Of a DNA stretch of 64,000 bases, positions 18,353 to 27,410 are shown piece after piece. Below the pieces are notes generated by a model. The model was not told the DNA's origin. It saw only the letters and a program-made list of their open reading frames with translations, and did not search any database. Numbering within the stretch: position 1 is the first letter of the stretch; each line of letters opens with the position of its first letter. Origin of the DNA: Streptomyces althioticus (GTDB lineage Bacteria > Actinomycetota > Actinomycetes > Streptomycetales > Streptomycetaceae); assembly GCA_014649355.1 (NCBI GenBank), contig BMSW01000004.1, positions 16,608-80,607 on the forward strand, read 5' to 3'. Position numbers and translations under genes: made by a program.

Positions 18353-19819
18353 TCACGGGGCGTCGGGGACCTCCGGCGGAGGGGTCGGGGCGCCCGGCAG
18401 ACGGACGGTGGCGGTGGTGCCGCCGCCCTCGGCCGGGGTGAGCGCGACCGTGCCGCCCGCCTGCTGCACCGTGCGCGCCACGATCGACAGCCCGAGGCCG
18501 GAACCGGGGAGGGCGCGGGCGCCGGGGGAGCGCCAGAAGCGGTCGAAGACGTGCGGCAGTTCGTCCTCCGCGATGCCGGGGCCGTGGTCCCGGACGGTCA
18601 GCACGCCGTCGGCGAGCCGCACCTCGACCGTGCCGCCCGGCGGGCTGAACTTCACCGCGTTGTCCAGCACGTTGACCACCGCGCGCTCCAGCGCGGCCCG
18701 TTCGGCCCGCACGTACCAGGGCCGCAGCTCGGCCGACATCGTCAGCTCCGGGCCGCGCAGCCGGGCCCGGCGCAGGGCCGCCTCCACCACGTCCTGCCAG
18801 GCGACGATCCCCACGCGGCCCGCCTGATGACCCGGGTCGGGGCGGGACAGCTCCTGGAGGTCGCCGATCAGCGCGGCCAGCTCCGTCATCTGCGCCTTCA
18901 CCGAGTCCAGCAGCGCCTTGTGGTCGGCCGGCGGGAGGGGCCGGCCGGTGTCCTCGCTGCGGGTCAGTAGCTCGATGTTGGTGCGCAGCGAGGTGAGCGG
19001 GGTGCGCAGTTCGTGCCCGGCGTCCGCGATGAGCTGCTGCTGGAGGTCACGGGAGCTGGCCAGCGCGGACGTCATGGAGTTGAAGGAGCGCGACAGCCGC
19101 GCGATCTCGTCCTCCGACTCCTCCTCCACCGGGATGCGCACGCCCAGGTCCTCGGTGCGCGCCACGTGCTCCACGGCCTCGGTCAGCTTGTCGACCGGGC
19201 GCAGTCCGGTGCGCGCCACGGCGAGACCCGCGGCGGCCGAGCCGAGCACCCCGATGCCGGACACCAGCAGCAGGATCAGCGCCAGGTCGTTCAGCGTCGA
19301 CTGCGTGCCCTTCAGCGGGACCGCCACGATGACGGCCGCGTGGGTGCTGGTCAGCGTGGACGGGTCGTTGATGACGAGCGGCAGGGTCAGCACCCGGACG
19401 TCGTCGCCGTCCTCGTCGGTGCCGTCGCGGAAGATGCCCCTGGACCCGGTGCCCGCGTTCTCGATCACCTCGCGGTCCGACGCGGTGACCTTCACGTTCC
19501 CCACCGAGCTGGGAAACAGGCAGACCGTGCCGTCCTCCTTGACCACCTGCGAGTACGTGTACTGGAAACCGCCCACGCTGTCGCGGGGCGTGTCCGTGCA
19601 GTCGGTGAGGGCGCTGCGGATCTCGTCCACCCGCTGCGGCCCCTGCAGCACGGTCGCCTTCTTCAGATCCTCGTCGACCTGCTCGTACAGCTTGCCCTGC
19701 ACGATGAACCAGCAGGTCACCGACACCGCCGCCACCGCGAACGCCACCGCCGCGGCGACCAGCAGCGACAGCCGCGCCCGGATCGGCAGGGCGCGGAAAC
19801 GGCGCACAGGACCGGTCAC
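18353..19819 (-). CDS. Sensor histidine kinase, MprB-like
   Basis: Membrane sensor kinase, 488 residues: TM1 about 17-40, extracytoplasmic sensor about 41-177, TM2 about 178-202, HAMP about 203-256, phosphoacceptor H269 in [12 protein letters not shown]-binding boxes: N in [10 protein letters not shown]1 [15 protein letters not shown] and G2 GSGLGLSIV. The sensor domain has cysteines at 74 and 100. GTG overlaps the response regulator stop. Together with the neighbouring HtrA-type protease the layout resembles mycobacterial mprA-mprB-pepD, suggesting an envelope-stress role. Confidence 0.93.
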   Translation of the reverse strand: MTGPVRRFRALPIRARLSLLVAAAVAFAVAAVSVTCWFIVQGKLYEQVDEDLKKATVLQGPQRVDEIRSALTDCTDTPRDSVGGFQYTYSQVVKEDGTVCLFPSSVGNVKVTASDREVIENAGTGSRGIFRDGTDEDGDDVRVLTLPLVINDPSTLTSTHAAVIVAVPLKGTQSTLNDLALILLLVSGIGVLGSAAAGLAVARTGLRPVDKLTEAVEHVARTEDLGVRIPVEEESEDEIARLSRSFNSMTSALASSRDLQQQLIADAGHELRTPLTSLRTNIELLTRSEDTGRPLPPADHKALLDSVKAQMTELAALIGDLQELSRPDPGHQAGRVGIVAWQDVVEAALRRARLRGPELTMSAELRPWYVRAERAALERAVVNVLDNAVKFSPPGGTVEVRLADGVLTVRDHGPGIAEDELPHVFDRFWRSPGARALPGSGLGLSIVARTVQQAGGTVALTPAEGGGTTATVRLPGAPTPPPEVPDAP

Positions 19820-20550
19820 TCCGCGCCGCCCTGCCGCAGTACGTACCCCACCCCCCGCACCGTGTGCACCAGGCGCGGCTCGCCGCCCGCCTCGGTCTTG
19901 CGGCGCAGGTACATGACGTACACGTCCAGCGAGTTGGACGACGGTTCGAAGTCGAAGCCCCACACCGCCTTGAGGATCTGCTCACGGGTCAGCACCTGGC
20001 GCGGGTGCGCCATGAACATCTCCAGCAGCGTGAACTCCGTGCGGGTCAGCTCCACCGGGCGCCCGGCCCGGGTCACCTCCCGCGTGGCCAGGTTCATCGT
20101 CAGGTCGGCGAAGGTGAGGACGTCGTCGGTCTCGGCGGACGCCGCCACCGCGGCCGCGTACGAGCTGCGCCGCAGCAGGGCCCGGATCCGCGCGAATAGC
20201 TCGTCCAGCTCGAACGGCTTCACCAGGTAGTCGTCCGCCCCCGCGTCCAGGCCCGTCACCCGGTCGCCCACGGTGTCCCGCGCCGTCAGCATCAGGATCG
20301 GCGTGGTGTCGCCGGTGGCGCGGATACGGCGGGCGGCGGTCAGGCCGTCCATGCGGGGCATCTGGATGTCGAGCACGAGGAGGTCGGGCCGGCGGGCCGC
20401 CGTCTTCTCCAGGGCGTCCACGCCGTCGACGGCCTCCTCGGTGTCGTATCCCTCGAAGGCCAGGCTGCGCCGGAGTGCTTCGCGCACCGCCGGCTCGTCG
20501 TCGACGATCAGGATGCGCTGCGGGGCACGGTCGCCGTCTGCGGGGCTCAT
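19816..20550 (-). CDS. OmpR-type response regulator, MprA-like
   Basis: 244-residue DNA-binding response regulator, partner of the kinase just downstream. Receiver domain (residues 12-125) with acidic pocket D17-D18, phosphoacceptor D61 ([12 protein letters not shown]), T (LTARD) and K (LVKPF). A winged-helix output domain occupies about 145-240 ([25 protein letters not shown]). A direct repeat of CTCAGGT upstream of the adjacent protease gene is a likely target. Confidence 0.93.
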   Translation of the reverse strand: MSPADGDRAPQRILIVDDEPAVREALRRSLAFEGYDTEEAVDGVDALEKTAARRPDLLVLDIQMPRMDGLTAARRIRATGDTTPILMLTARDTVGDRVTGLDAGADDYLVKPFELDELFARIRALLRRSSYAAAVAASAETDDVLTFADLTMNLATREVTRAGRPVELTRTEFTLLEMFMAHPRQVLTREQILKAVWGFDFEPSSNSLDVYVMYLRRKTEAGGEPRLVHTVRGVGYVLRQGGAE

Positions 20551-20649
20551 CGGGTGGCGGGTCCTTCGTCTGCGCGCCGCGCGGCGGGCGCGGCGGGGGA
20601 GGGGGCGGGCTGTCGGATCTTCAGCGTCGCACGTTTCCCGCCCCGCGCG

Positions 20650-21600
20650 TCAGCCGCCCGCACCGGCCCGCAGGTCCGGCAGGTCCGCCTTGAGCGTGTT
20701 CACCGGGATGGCGAAGCCGAGGCCGACGCTGCCCGCCGTGGACGACTCCGCGCCGCTCGGCGCGTACATCGCGGAGTTGATGCCGATGATGTTGCCGTTC
20801 ATGTCGATCAGCGCGCCGCCGGAGTTTCCCGGGTTCAGCGAGGCGTCGGTCTGGATCGCCTTGTACGTGGTCGTGGAGCCGCCGGTGTCGCCGTTGAACT
20901 GCCGGCCGCCGAACTCGAACGGCCAGCCGCCGCCGCGCTGCCACTGCTGCTGCCCCTGGCTCTCGTCCGTGGACACGGTGACGTCCCGGTCGAGCGCGGA
21001 GACGATGCCGCTGGTCACCGTGCCGGTGAGGCCCTCGGGCGAGCCGATCGCGACGACCTGGTCGCCGACCTGCACGCCGTCGGAGTCGCCCAGGGTGGCG
21101 GCCTTCAGACCGGAGGCGTCCTCCAACTTGATCAACGCCAGGTCCTTGCTGCTGTCGGTGCCGACGACGCGGGCGTCGTACGTCGTGCCGTCGTGCGTCC
21201 GCACCTGGATCTGCGAGGCGCCGGCCACGACGTGGTTGTTGGTGACGACCTCGCCGTCCTCGGTGACGACGACACCGGAGCCGGTGGCCGAGCCGGACGA
21301 GGAGGCCGCCTTGATCTCCACGATGCTGGGGCTGACGCTCTTGGCGACCCCGGCGACCGTGCCCTTCAGGGACGCCGGCACGACGTCGGTCTCCGTGGCG
21401 GAGGACGTGGTGACGCCGGTGGAGGAACCACCGGTCAGCTCCTGCACGCCGTAGGCCGTGGTCCCGCCCACGGCGGCGGCGACGATCGCCACGGCGACGA
21501 GCAGCTTGGCGGGGCCGCGGCTTCGCCGGTGCGCGGGAGCGTAGGGGGGCGGGGGCGGCCACTCGGGGTTCACGTGGTGAGGAGGGAGGTTTTCGCTCAT
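20650..21600 (-). CDS. Membrane-anchored HtrA/DegP-type serine protease without PDZ domain
   Basis: 316-residue trypsin-like protease: Pro-rich cytoplasmic N-terminus, one TM (about 32-52), then an extracytoplasmic catalytic domain with triad H123 (NNHVV), D153 (SKDLALIKL) and S260 (NPGNSGGAL). The chain stops about 30 residues after the protease fold (LKADLPDLRAGAGG), so the C-terminal PDZ domain normal in PepD/DegP is absent. A Gln/Gly/Trp-rich loop (215-245) is inserted before the active-site serine. It lies next to an MprAB-like pair, which probably regulates it. Confidence 0.9.
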   Translation of the reverse strand: MSENLPPHHVNPEWPPPPPYAPAHRRSRGPAKLLVAVAIVAAAVGGTTAYGVQELTGGSSTGVTTSSATETDVVPASLKGTVAGVAKSVSPSIVEIKAASSSGSATGSGVVVTEDGEVVTNNHVVAGASQIQVRTHDGTTYDARVVGTDSSKDLALIKLEDASGLKAATLGDSDGVQVGDQVVAIGSPEGLTGTVTSGIVSALDRDVTVSTDESQGQQQWQRGGGWPFEFGGRQFNGDTGGSTTTYKAIQTDASLNPGNSGGALIDMNGNIIGINSAMYAPSGAESSTAGSVGLGFAIPVNTLKADLPDLRAGAGG

Positions 21601-21602
21601 GT

Positions 21603-21650
21603 ACCTGAGCGTCCCGCTCGGTGATGAGAGCCACCTGAGGGCGACCTGAG
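21603..21650 (-). promoter_or_regulatory. CTCAGGT direct repeats upstream of htrA-like gene
   Basis: On the minus strand CTCAGGT occurs at 21650-21644 and 21639-21633, 11 bp apart, and again at 21609-21603 directly before the start codon. An 11-bp direct repeat is what OmpR-type regulators bind, and it resembles the CTCAG-based MprA box of mycobacteria. It is a probable binding site for the regulator at 19816. Confidence 0.65.
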
Positions 21651-21690
21651 AAGCCCGGCAGAAGTACGTACGGCCGGCATAAATGCCCTC

Positions 21691-21923
21691 AGGGGGCGCG
21701 GGGAACTGCGCGCTCAGCCACGCAGGTCCCGCACCCGGCGTCGACGGGGTGCCGCTGCGCCCACCCGTGCCGCCCCAAGCGGCACGACTGCCCGCAGCTA
21801 GGACGCCCCTCAGGGGCGCGGGGAACTGCGCGACCGGCCACGGACTGCCCGCACCCGGCGGCGGCGGGGTGCCGCGGCGCCCGCAGCCGGGGGCGGCACG
21901 CCCCTCAGGGGCGCGGGGAACTG
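21691..21923. repeat. Tandem dispersed repeats with core AGGGGCGCGGGGAACTGC
   Basis: Three copies of the core start near 21691, 21812 and 21907. The first two are embedded in a longer unit of about 95-120 bp that also repeats GCACCCGGCG, CGGGGTGCCG and CACGACTGCCCGCAG-like segments. Further copies of the core lie at 7911 (with inverted partner) and 56472. This fills most of the gap between the protease and the LacI gene. Confidence 0.75.
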
Positions 21924-22946
21924 CTAGGAACAGCCGCAGGACTGCCGCAGGACCAGCCGCGACGGGAACACCTTCAACCGCTCCCGGCGCGAGCCGGCCA
22001 CGCGGAGACCGTCGTCCAGCACCAGATCGACCGCCGCCCGCGCCATCGCAGGCCGGTCCGACGCGACCGTGGTCAGCGGCGGATCCGCCAGCGCCGCCTC
22101 CTTGATGTCGTCGAACCCGACGACCGCCAGCTCCCCCGGCACGTCGATCCGCAGCTCCCGCGCGGCGCGCAGCACACCGATCGCCTGGTCGTCCGTGGAG
22201 CAGAAGACCGCCGGCGGCCGCCGCGGCCCCGACAGGATGTCCAGCGCGACCCGGTAGGCGTCGTAGCGGTTGTAGGGGGCCTCGAAGAGGCGCCCCTCCG
22301 TGGGTATCCCGGCCTCGTCCATCGCGCGCCGCCAGCCCTCGACGTGGTCGGAGACCGGGTCGCCGACGGCGGGCGTCTCCGCCGTACCGCCGACACAGGC
22401 GACGTACTCGTAGCCGTGCTCCAGCAGATGACGCACGGCGAGCTGCGCGCCGCCGAGGTCGTCGGTGACGACGGCGACGTCGTCGATCGCCTCCGGCCGC
22501 TCGTGCAGCAGCACCACCCGGGCGTCCCACGCCTCGATCTCCGCCGCGGCCAGGTCGTTCAGCGCGTGGCTGACCAGGATCAGACCGGAGACCCGCATGC
22601 CGAGGAAGGCGCGCAGATAGTGGACCTCGCGCTCGCCGATGTAGTCGGAGTTCCCGACCAGCACCATCTTCCCGCGCTCGGACGCGGCCTGTTCCACCGC
22701 GTGCGCCATCTCGCCGAAGAACGGCTGGCGGGCGTCCGGCACGATCAGACCTATGAGATCCGTGCGCCGGGACGCCATCGCCTGGGCGACGCGGTCGGGC
22801 CGGTACCCCAGCTCCTTGATCGCTGCGAGCACCCGCTCGCGCGTGGCCGGGGCGACCGGCCGGGGTCCGTTGTTGATGACATAGCTGACGACCGCGGTCG
22901 ACGTCCCCGCCAGTCGCGCCACGTCATCCCTGGTTACCTTGGCCAC
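21924..22946 (-). CDS. LacI-family transcriptional regulator
   Basis: 340-residue repressor with N-terminal HTH and hinge ([20 protein letters not shown], residues 5-24; [13 protein letters not shown]) followed by a periplasmic-binding-protein-like effector domain ([14 protein letters not shown]). It ends in a cysteine motif SCGCS. No sugar gene is adjacent, so the target is not clear. GTG 22946 follows a TAGACT -10 hexamer (22958-22953) by 6 nt, indicating a leaderless transcript. Confidence 0.9.
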   Translation of the reverse strand: MAKVTRDDVARLAGTSTAVVSYVINNGPRPVAPATRERVLAAIKELGYRPDRVAQAMASRRTDLIGLIVPDARQPFFGEMAHAVEQAASERGKMVLVGNSDYIGEREVHYLRAFLGMRVSGLILVSHALNDLAAAEIEAWDARVVLLHERPEAIDDVAVVTDDLGGAQLAVRHLLEHGYEYVACVGGTAETPAVGDPVSDHVEGWRRAMDEAGIPTEGRLFEAPYNRYDAYRVALDILSGPRRPPAVFCSTDDQAIGVLRAARELRIDVPGELAVVGFDDIKEAALADPPLTTVASDRPAMARAAVDLVLDDGLRVAGSRRERLKVFPSRLVLRQSCGCS

Positions 22947-23053
22947 GCGCGGAGTCTACGCGGATATATCTTTTCCGGGCAGGGCGTGCCGGAGGTGGTG
23001 AGCAGCGGAAAAGCGGCTCGTCTGCGCGAACGCGCCGCTCATGCGTGCGGCCC

Positions 23054-23833
23054 TCAGGCCTTCGCCCGCACCCCGTCGGCGTCCGCCGCGGCCGTCTCGT
23101 CCGCTTCCGCCGCCTTTTGCCGGGCGCCCTTCGCCTTCGCCTCCTCGGCCGCGCGCTCCACCTTCTCCGGCGTAACGAATCGATAACCGACGTTCCGGAC
23201 GGTGCCGATCAGCGACTCGTGCTCCGGGCCGAGCTTGGCGCGCAGACGGCGTACGTGCACGTCGACCGTGCGGGTGCCGCCGAAGTAGTCGTAGCCCCAG
23301 ACCTCCTGCAGCAGCTGGGCGCGGGTGAACACCCGGCCGGGGTGCTGCGCGAGGTACTTGAGCAGCTCGAACTCCTTGAACGTCAGGTCCAGGACCCGGC
23401 CCTTCAGCTTCGCGGAGTACGTCGCCTCGTCCACGGAGAGGTCGCCGTTGCGGATCTCCATGGGGGAGTCGTCGTTGACGATCTGCTGGCGGCCCATCGC
23501 CAGCCGCAGCCGCGCCTCGACCTCCGCGGGGCCGGCCGTGTCCAGCAGTACGTCGTCGATGCCCCAGTCCGCGGTGACCGCGGCGAGGCCGCCCTCGGTC
23601 ACGACCAGGACGAGGGGACAGCCGGGGCCCGTGGAGCGCAGCAGCTGGCACAGGCTGCGGACCTGGGGAAGATCGCGGCGGCCGTCGATGAGGATCACGT
23701 CGGCGCCGGGGGTGTCCACCAGCGCCGGGCCCTCCGCGGGCGCCACCCGGACGTTGTGCAGGAGCAGACCGAGGGCGGGGAGCACCTCCGTCGACGGCTG
23801 GAGCGCGTTGGTCAGGAGCAGCAGGGAACTCAT
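23054..23833 (-). CDS. glnR: Global nitrogen regulator GlnR
   Basis: OmpR-type orphan response regulator that controls glnA, amtB, nirB and other nitrogen genes. The 259-residue product matches S. coelicolor GlnR almost residue for residue in my memory ([20 protein letters not shown]...). The receiver keeps D50 but lacks the usual acidic pair, in line with its phosphorylation-independent behaviour. Winged helix at about 135-225 ([26 protein letters not shown]). The C-terminal tail is Ala/Lys/Glu-rich. Its ATG overlaps the stop of a short upstream reading frame. Confidence 0.96.
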   Translation of the reverse strand: MSSLLLLTNALQPSTEVLPALGLLLHNVRVAPAEGPALVDTPGADVILIDGRRDLPQVRSLCQLLRSTGPGCPLVLVVTEGGLAAVTADWGIDDVLLDTAGPAEVEARLRLAMGRQQIVNDDSPMEIRNGDLSVDEATYSAKLKGRVLDLTFKEFELLKYLAQHPGRVFTRAQLLQEVWGYDYFGGTRTVDVHVRRLRAKLGPEHESLIGTVRNVGYRFVTPEKVERAAEEAKAKGARQKAAEADETAAADADGVRAKA

Positions 23834-23910
23834 CGGGTCGCCTCACCTGCTCGGATCGTGGCCGCCAGGAACGGGGCCGTCCTGCGTTCGTGCACGGTTC
23901 GCTCGCCCAT
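23830..23910 (-). CDS. Short upstream ORF coupled to glnR
   Basis: 26-codon reading frame ([15 protein letters not shown]...) preceded by AGGAGGAACCAG, a strong ribosome site about 11 nt from its ATG. Its stop overlaps the glnR start codon (ATGA), while glnR itself has only a weaker site (GTGAGGCGACCC). This suggests translational coupling. The peptide is basic and has no recognisable motif. It could be a non-functional frame, but the strong ribosome site and exact overlap argue for translation. Confidence 0.45.
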   Translation of the reverse strand: MGERTVHERRTAPFLAATIRAGEATR

Positions 23911-24078
23911 AACGTCTGGTTCCTCCTCGGTCCCTGCGAGGACGTTTACGGCATTGCTGCGTGCGTTCGACGGCCTGCACCTCCGGCGGTTTCCCGCCTT
24001 CGTATACAACGCTTCCGAAAGCACAAAAGGACCCGGGGGCTTCACTGCCCGAGTCCTCTTCGCAGCAGAATAGCCGAC

Positions 24079-24987
24079 ATGGGCACCGATGCGGCAGGTC
24101 ATGTGGCGCGATCCACCATTCGTCCATATTCCGAGACACCGGATGTGACACGGGACGGCGCGTCAATGCGGACGTTCCTGCGCACGGCGGACGGTGTGGC
24201 GATCGATTCCGTATACGAGCCGGGAGGCGTTGTATACGACCCGGGGAAGGTCGTATACGAATCGGCCGGGGAGGGTTCACGGAAGGGTTCGGGGAATGCG
24301 GTCCCCGGTGATTCCCAGGGGCTCGTTTTCGTGATCGCGCACGGTTTCACCGGAGACGCCGACCGCCCCCACGTGCGGCGCGTCGCCCAGGTGTTCGCGC
24401 GGTACGGCGCCGTCGTCACCTTCTCCTTCCGCGGGCACGGCCGGTCCGGCGGACGCTCCACCGTCGGCGACCGCGAGGTGCTCGACCTCGCCGCGGCGGT
24501 CGCGTGGGCGCGGGAGCTGGGGCACACGCGGGTGATCACCGTGGGGTTCTCCATGGGCGGGTCCGTGGTGCTGCGGCACGCGGCGCTGCACGCGGGTGAC
24601 GTCGACGCCGTCGTCTCGGTGAGCGCGCCCGCGCGGTGGTTCTACCGGGGGACCGCGCCCATGCGGCGGCTGCACTGGCTGGTGACCCGGCCCTCCGGGC
24701 GGCTGGTCGGGCGGTACGGGCTGCGCACCCGCATCCACCACCGGCAGTGGGACCCCGTGCCGCTGTCCCCCACCGAGGCCGTGCCCCGCATCGCGCCGAC
24801 CCCGCTGCTGGTCGTGCACGGAGACCAGGACGCCTACTTCCCGCTCGACCACCCCCGGATGCTCGCGGACGCCGCCGGGGAGCACGGGGAGCTGTGGGTC
24901 GAACACGGCATGGGGCACGCCGAGAACGCGGCGCCCGAACCGCTGTTGCGGAGGATCGGGGACTGGGCGGTCGCCCGGGCGGGCTAG
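24079..24987 (+). CDS. Alpha/beta hydrolase
   Basis: Soluble hydrolase of 302 residues (273 if the ATG at 24166, preceded by GGGACGG, is used). The fold is shown by VIAHGFTGDADRPHV (oxyanion region), nucleophile GFSMGGSVV, acid in LLVVHGDQDAYFP and the terminal catalytic His in EHGMGHAEN. Substrate unknown. The N-terminal part contains three tandem V-Y-[ED]-x-x-G units (residues 45-64). It is divergent from glnR. A hairpin-like GGACCCGGG...CCCGAGTCC lies in its leader (24028-24056). Confidence 0.85.
   Translation: MGTDAAGHVARSTIRPYSETPDVTRDGASMRTFLRTADGVAIDSVYEPGGVVYDPGKVVYESAGEGSRKGSGNAVPGDSQGLVFVIAHGFTGDADRPHVRRVAQVFARYGAVVTFSFRGHGRSGGRSTVGDREVLDLAAAVAWARELGHTRVITVGFSMGGSVVLRHAALHAGDVDAVVSVSAPARWFYRGTAPMRRLHWLVTRPSGRLVGRYGLRTRIHHRQWDPVPLSPTEAVPRIAPTPLLVVHGDQDAYFPLDHPRMLADAAGEHGELWVEHGMGHAENAAPEPLLRRIGDWAVARAG
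24211..24258 (+). repeat. GTATACGA repeats phased at 21 bp
   Basis: GTATAC followed by GA occurs at 24211, 24232 and 24253, exactly 21 bp apart, with a further GTATAC at 24002. In translation this gives the triple VYEPGG / VVYDPGK / VVYESAG. The motif is palindromic and AT-rich compared with the genome. Confidence 0.8.
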
Positions 24988-25027
24988 CCTGACCGTGTTC
25001 ACCGTCAACCGATCGAGGAACCAGCAG

Positions 25028-25282
25028 ATGGCAAAGGTCACGGTGCGGTACTGGGCCGCCGCCAAGGCCGCGGCGGGGGTGGCCGAGGAGCCGTACGAGG
25101 CGGACACGCTCGCCGACGCGCTCGCCGCCGTGCGCGAACGGCATCCCGGCGAGCTGGCGCGCGTGCTGCTGAGGTGCTCGTTCCTGGTCGACGGCGATCC
25201 CGTGGGCAAGCGCGCGCATGAGACGGTACGGCTGGCCGACGGCGGCACGGTCGAGGTGCTTCCGCCGTTCGCAGGAGGGTGA
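25028..25282 (+). CDS. MoaD/ThiS-family ubiquitin-like sulfur carrier
   Basis: 84-residue beta-grasp protein (VTVRYWAAAKAAAGV... at the N-terminus) ending in PPFAGG. The C-terminal Gly-Gly is adenylated and thiocarboxylated in MoaD/ThiS proteins, for molybdopterin or other sulfur transfer. No other molybdopterin gene is nearby, so the pathway is not fixed. The ATG at 25028 follows GAGGAA; a TAGCCT -10-like hexamer is at 24986-24991. The next gene begins 2 bp after its stop. Confidence 0.85.
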   Translation: MAKVTVRYWAAAKAAAGVAEEPYEADTLADALAAVRERHPGELARVLLRCSFLVDGDPVGKRAHETVRLADGGTVEVLPPFAGG

Positions 25283-25284
25283 GG

Positions 25285-26367
25285 ATGACGAACCAGCCGT
25301 ACGGCGGGGGTTACGGGTACGGGGGGCAGGAGCCGCCGGGCACGCCGTATCAGCAGCCGCCGGGCACGCCGTACCAGCAGCCGCGGTCACAGCCGCAGGC
25401 GTGGCCCGGGCAGGGGTACGACCATGCGTACGACCCGTACGCGGATCAGCAGCACACGCAGCAGTGGCAGGGGCAGACGTGGGAGACGCAGATGCAGCCG
25501 CCGGTGGCGGCGGCTGCTCCTGTGACTCCTGATCCTGTTCAGGTCCCGGAGCCCGCTCCGGTGGCCGCTGGTGAGCCGGAGCCGGAGCCGGAGTACGGCC
25601 CCGCCACCCTCGCCGGGAACGCCCGGATCACCGACGCGCAGCGCGCCCGCGCCGAGGGGCGGTCCCCGGTCATCGAGCCCGGGATGCAGCCCGCGCTGCT
25701 GACGGCGGTGCTGGGGCTGCTGCTGGCGGGCGGTGCCGCGCTGGGGACGTACGCGCTGCTCGTGCCGCTGGTGGTGCTGCAGGGCGTGACCGCGGCGGGG
25801 TGGTTCCGGCTCAACGGGATGTGGCCGGCGCGGCAGGGCATCGCGCTGGGGTTCCTCGGGGCGCTGGTCGCGGACGCGGCGATGCTGGTCTCGGACCGGT
25901 CGCCCGGGGTGATCCTCGGGACGCTGGGTGTGTGGGTGCTGCTGTCGCTGGTGCTGCAGCTGCGGTCGCACGCGGATCCCGATGAGCGGATGTACGGGCT
26001 GATGGCGACGGTGGTCGCGGCGGCGCTGGCGATCGCGGCGGGCGGCTACCTCGCGGCGGACGCGGACGCGGTGGCCGTGGGGGCGGTCGCGGTGGCGGCG
26101 GCGATGGTCGTGCGGGCGCTGCCGGTGGCGACGGCGGCGTCGGTGGTGATCGCGCTGGCGGCGGCGGGCGGTGCGGGGTACGCCGTCGGGAGGATGTCGA
26201 CGGACGCGGCGCTGATGGGGGTCGGGGCGGCGGTCTGCGCACTGATCGGCCACAGGGTGGCCAGCTACGACTACCCGTCCCGCTTCGTCCACTTCACGGC
26301 AGGAGTCGCCCTGCCGCTGGCGGCGGCGGGGCCGGTCGTGTACACGCTGGGCCGAGTACTCGGCTGA
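25285..26367 (+). CDS. Membrane protein with Pro/Gln/Tyr-rich N-terminal tail
   Basis: 360 residues. The first ~115 are low-complexity and hydrophilic, with two copies of PPGTPYQQ near residues 18-33 and then Glu/Pro repeats. From about residue 135 come eight or nine close-packed hydrophobic segments with very short loops. No enzyme or transporter signature is visible. The ATG follows AGGAGGGTGAGG and lies 2 bp after the MoaD stop, so the two are co-transcribed. Confidence 0.8.
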   Translation: MTNQPYGGGYGYGGQEPPGTPYQQPPGTPYQQPRSQPQAWPGQGYDHAYDPYADQQHTQQWQGQTWETQMQPPVAAAAPVTPDPVQVPEPAPVAAGEPEPEPEYGPATLAGNARITDAQRARAEGRSPVIEPGMQPALLTAVLGLLLAGGAALGTYALLVPLVVLQGVTAAGWFRLNGMWPARQGIALGFLGALVADAAMLVSDRSPGVILGTLGVWVLLSLVLQLRSHADPDERMYGLMATVVAAALAIAAGGYLAADADAVAVGAVAVAAAMVVRALPVATAASVVIALAAAGGAGYAVGRMSTDAALMGVGAAVCALIGHRVASYDYPSRFVHFTAGVALPLAAAGPVVYTLGRVLG

Positions 26368-26395
26368 GGCAGTTGCCTGCGGCGCGGTTCCCGTC

Positions 26396-26860
26396 CTGTG
26401 GGGGCTGAGGTGTGACGCCTGTTGCGCGGTGCCTGTCCGGTGGGGGCTGAGGTCTGACGCCTGCGGCGCAGGGTTGCGGTGCGGTGGGGGCGGGCGTAGC
26501 GCCCAGGGGCGGTGGGTGGTGCGGGGCCGCGGTGGGGGCGGTCGTCCTCGGTCTGGCGCGAGAGTGCGTCTCGAGAGATCCAGGGCGTGGACGCGCCAGC
26601 CGCTGCGGGCGCCCACCCCCACCCCGTCCCCTCCCCGCCGCGTGCGGCTACACCGACACCGGTGGCGGGCACACGCCGCGCAAACTGCGGGCATTCGTGC
26701 CGCTGGGGCGGCACGGGTGGGCGCGGCGGCACCTCGTGGGCGCCGAGGTGCGCCGACACCCCCCGGCCCGCACCCACGTCGGTGCCTGTTGGCTCCGCCG
26801 ACTCGGGTGGGCGCGGAGGCACCCCGTCGGCGCCAGGTGCGTGAACAGGCACCCGTGCAG
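26396..26860. repeat. Non-coding interval with two kinds of direct repeat
   Basis: The 554-bp gap 26368-26921 has no credible gene. Near 26399 and 26440 a ~30-bp unit GTGGGGGCTGAGGTSTGACGC recurs. Further on, CGGGTGGGCGCGGMGGCACC followed by CGTSGGCGCC and AGGTGCG occurs near 26714 and again near 26803, about 89 bp apart. Long open frames across it on both strands are repetitive Arg/Pro translations typical of high-GC noise. Confidence 0.65.
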
Positions 26861-26921
26861 TGGGACCCAGGGTCGCGGAAACACCCCCGCGTCCGCCCAA
26901 CCCCCGTGCAGGATGTCGACC

Positions 26922-27299
26922 ATGCACCCCACAGCCACCATCCACGCCCTGTGGACACACATGCAGTCCCGGGACTGGCCCGCCCTCGCCTCCCTCCTCG
27001 CCGACGACGTGGTCGTCGAATGGCCCGTCAGCGCGGAACGCATCCACGGCAAGGACAACTACATCCGCGTCAACGCGGAGTACCCCGAGGGCTGGTCCAT
27101 CAAGATCCTCCGCGTCCTCGACGCCGGCGACCACGTCGTCTCCGAGGTCGAGGTCCCCCACGCCACCCTCGGCACCCACCGCGTCGTGTCCCTCTGGACG
27201 GTCAGGGACGGCCTGGTCACGTGGGGCCGCGAGTACTGGACGGAGCTCGGCGCCGACCCCTCCCCGGCCTGGCGGGCGCCCTACGTCGAGCGTTTCTGA
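26922..27299 (+). CDS. NTF2-like / SnoaL-like protein
   Basis: 125-residue cone-shaped-fold protein of the nuclear-transport-factor-2 superfamily, recognised by IHALWTHMQSRDWPALASLL at the N-terminus, DDVVVEWP, and WTVRDGLVTWGREYWTE near the end. Members are isomerases, hydrolases or simple binding proteins; the ligand is not evident. The ATG at 26922 has AGGA 8 nt upstream; an in-frame ATG at 26913 lacks a site. Confidence 0.82.
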   Translation: MHPTATIHALWTHMQSRDWPALASLLADDVVVEWPVSAERIHGKDNYIRVNAEYPEGWSIKILRVLDAGDHVVSEVEVPHATLGTHRVVSLWTVRDGLVTWGREYWTELGADPSPAWRAPYVERF

Positions 27300-27410
27300 G
27301 GCGTCCCTGTCACAGGTGATCCACAATCCCCGGCTCCCCCGCCGGCCCCCCACTACGCTCGCGTGAGGGCGGCCGCCGGTCGTCGGGACACGTCAGGTGG
27401 GGGACTCCGC

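Noticed and set aside
26484..26921. N-terminal extension of the NTF2-like protein
   Set aside because: The upstream in-frame sequence is repeat-derived and lacks a ribosome site; ATG 26922 has a proper one.
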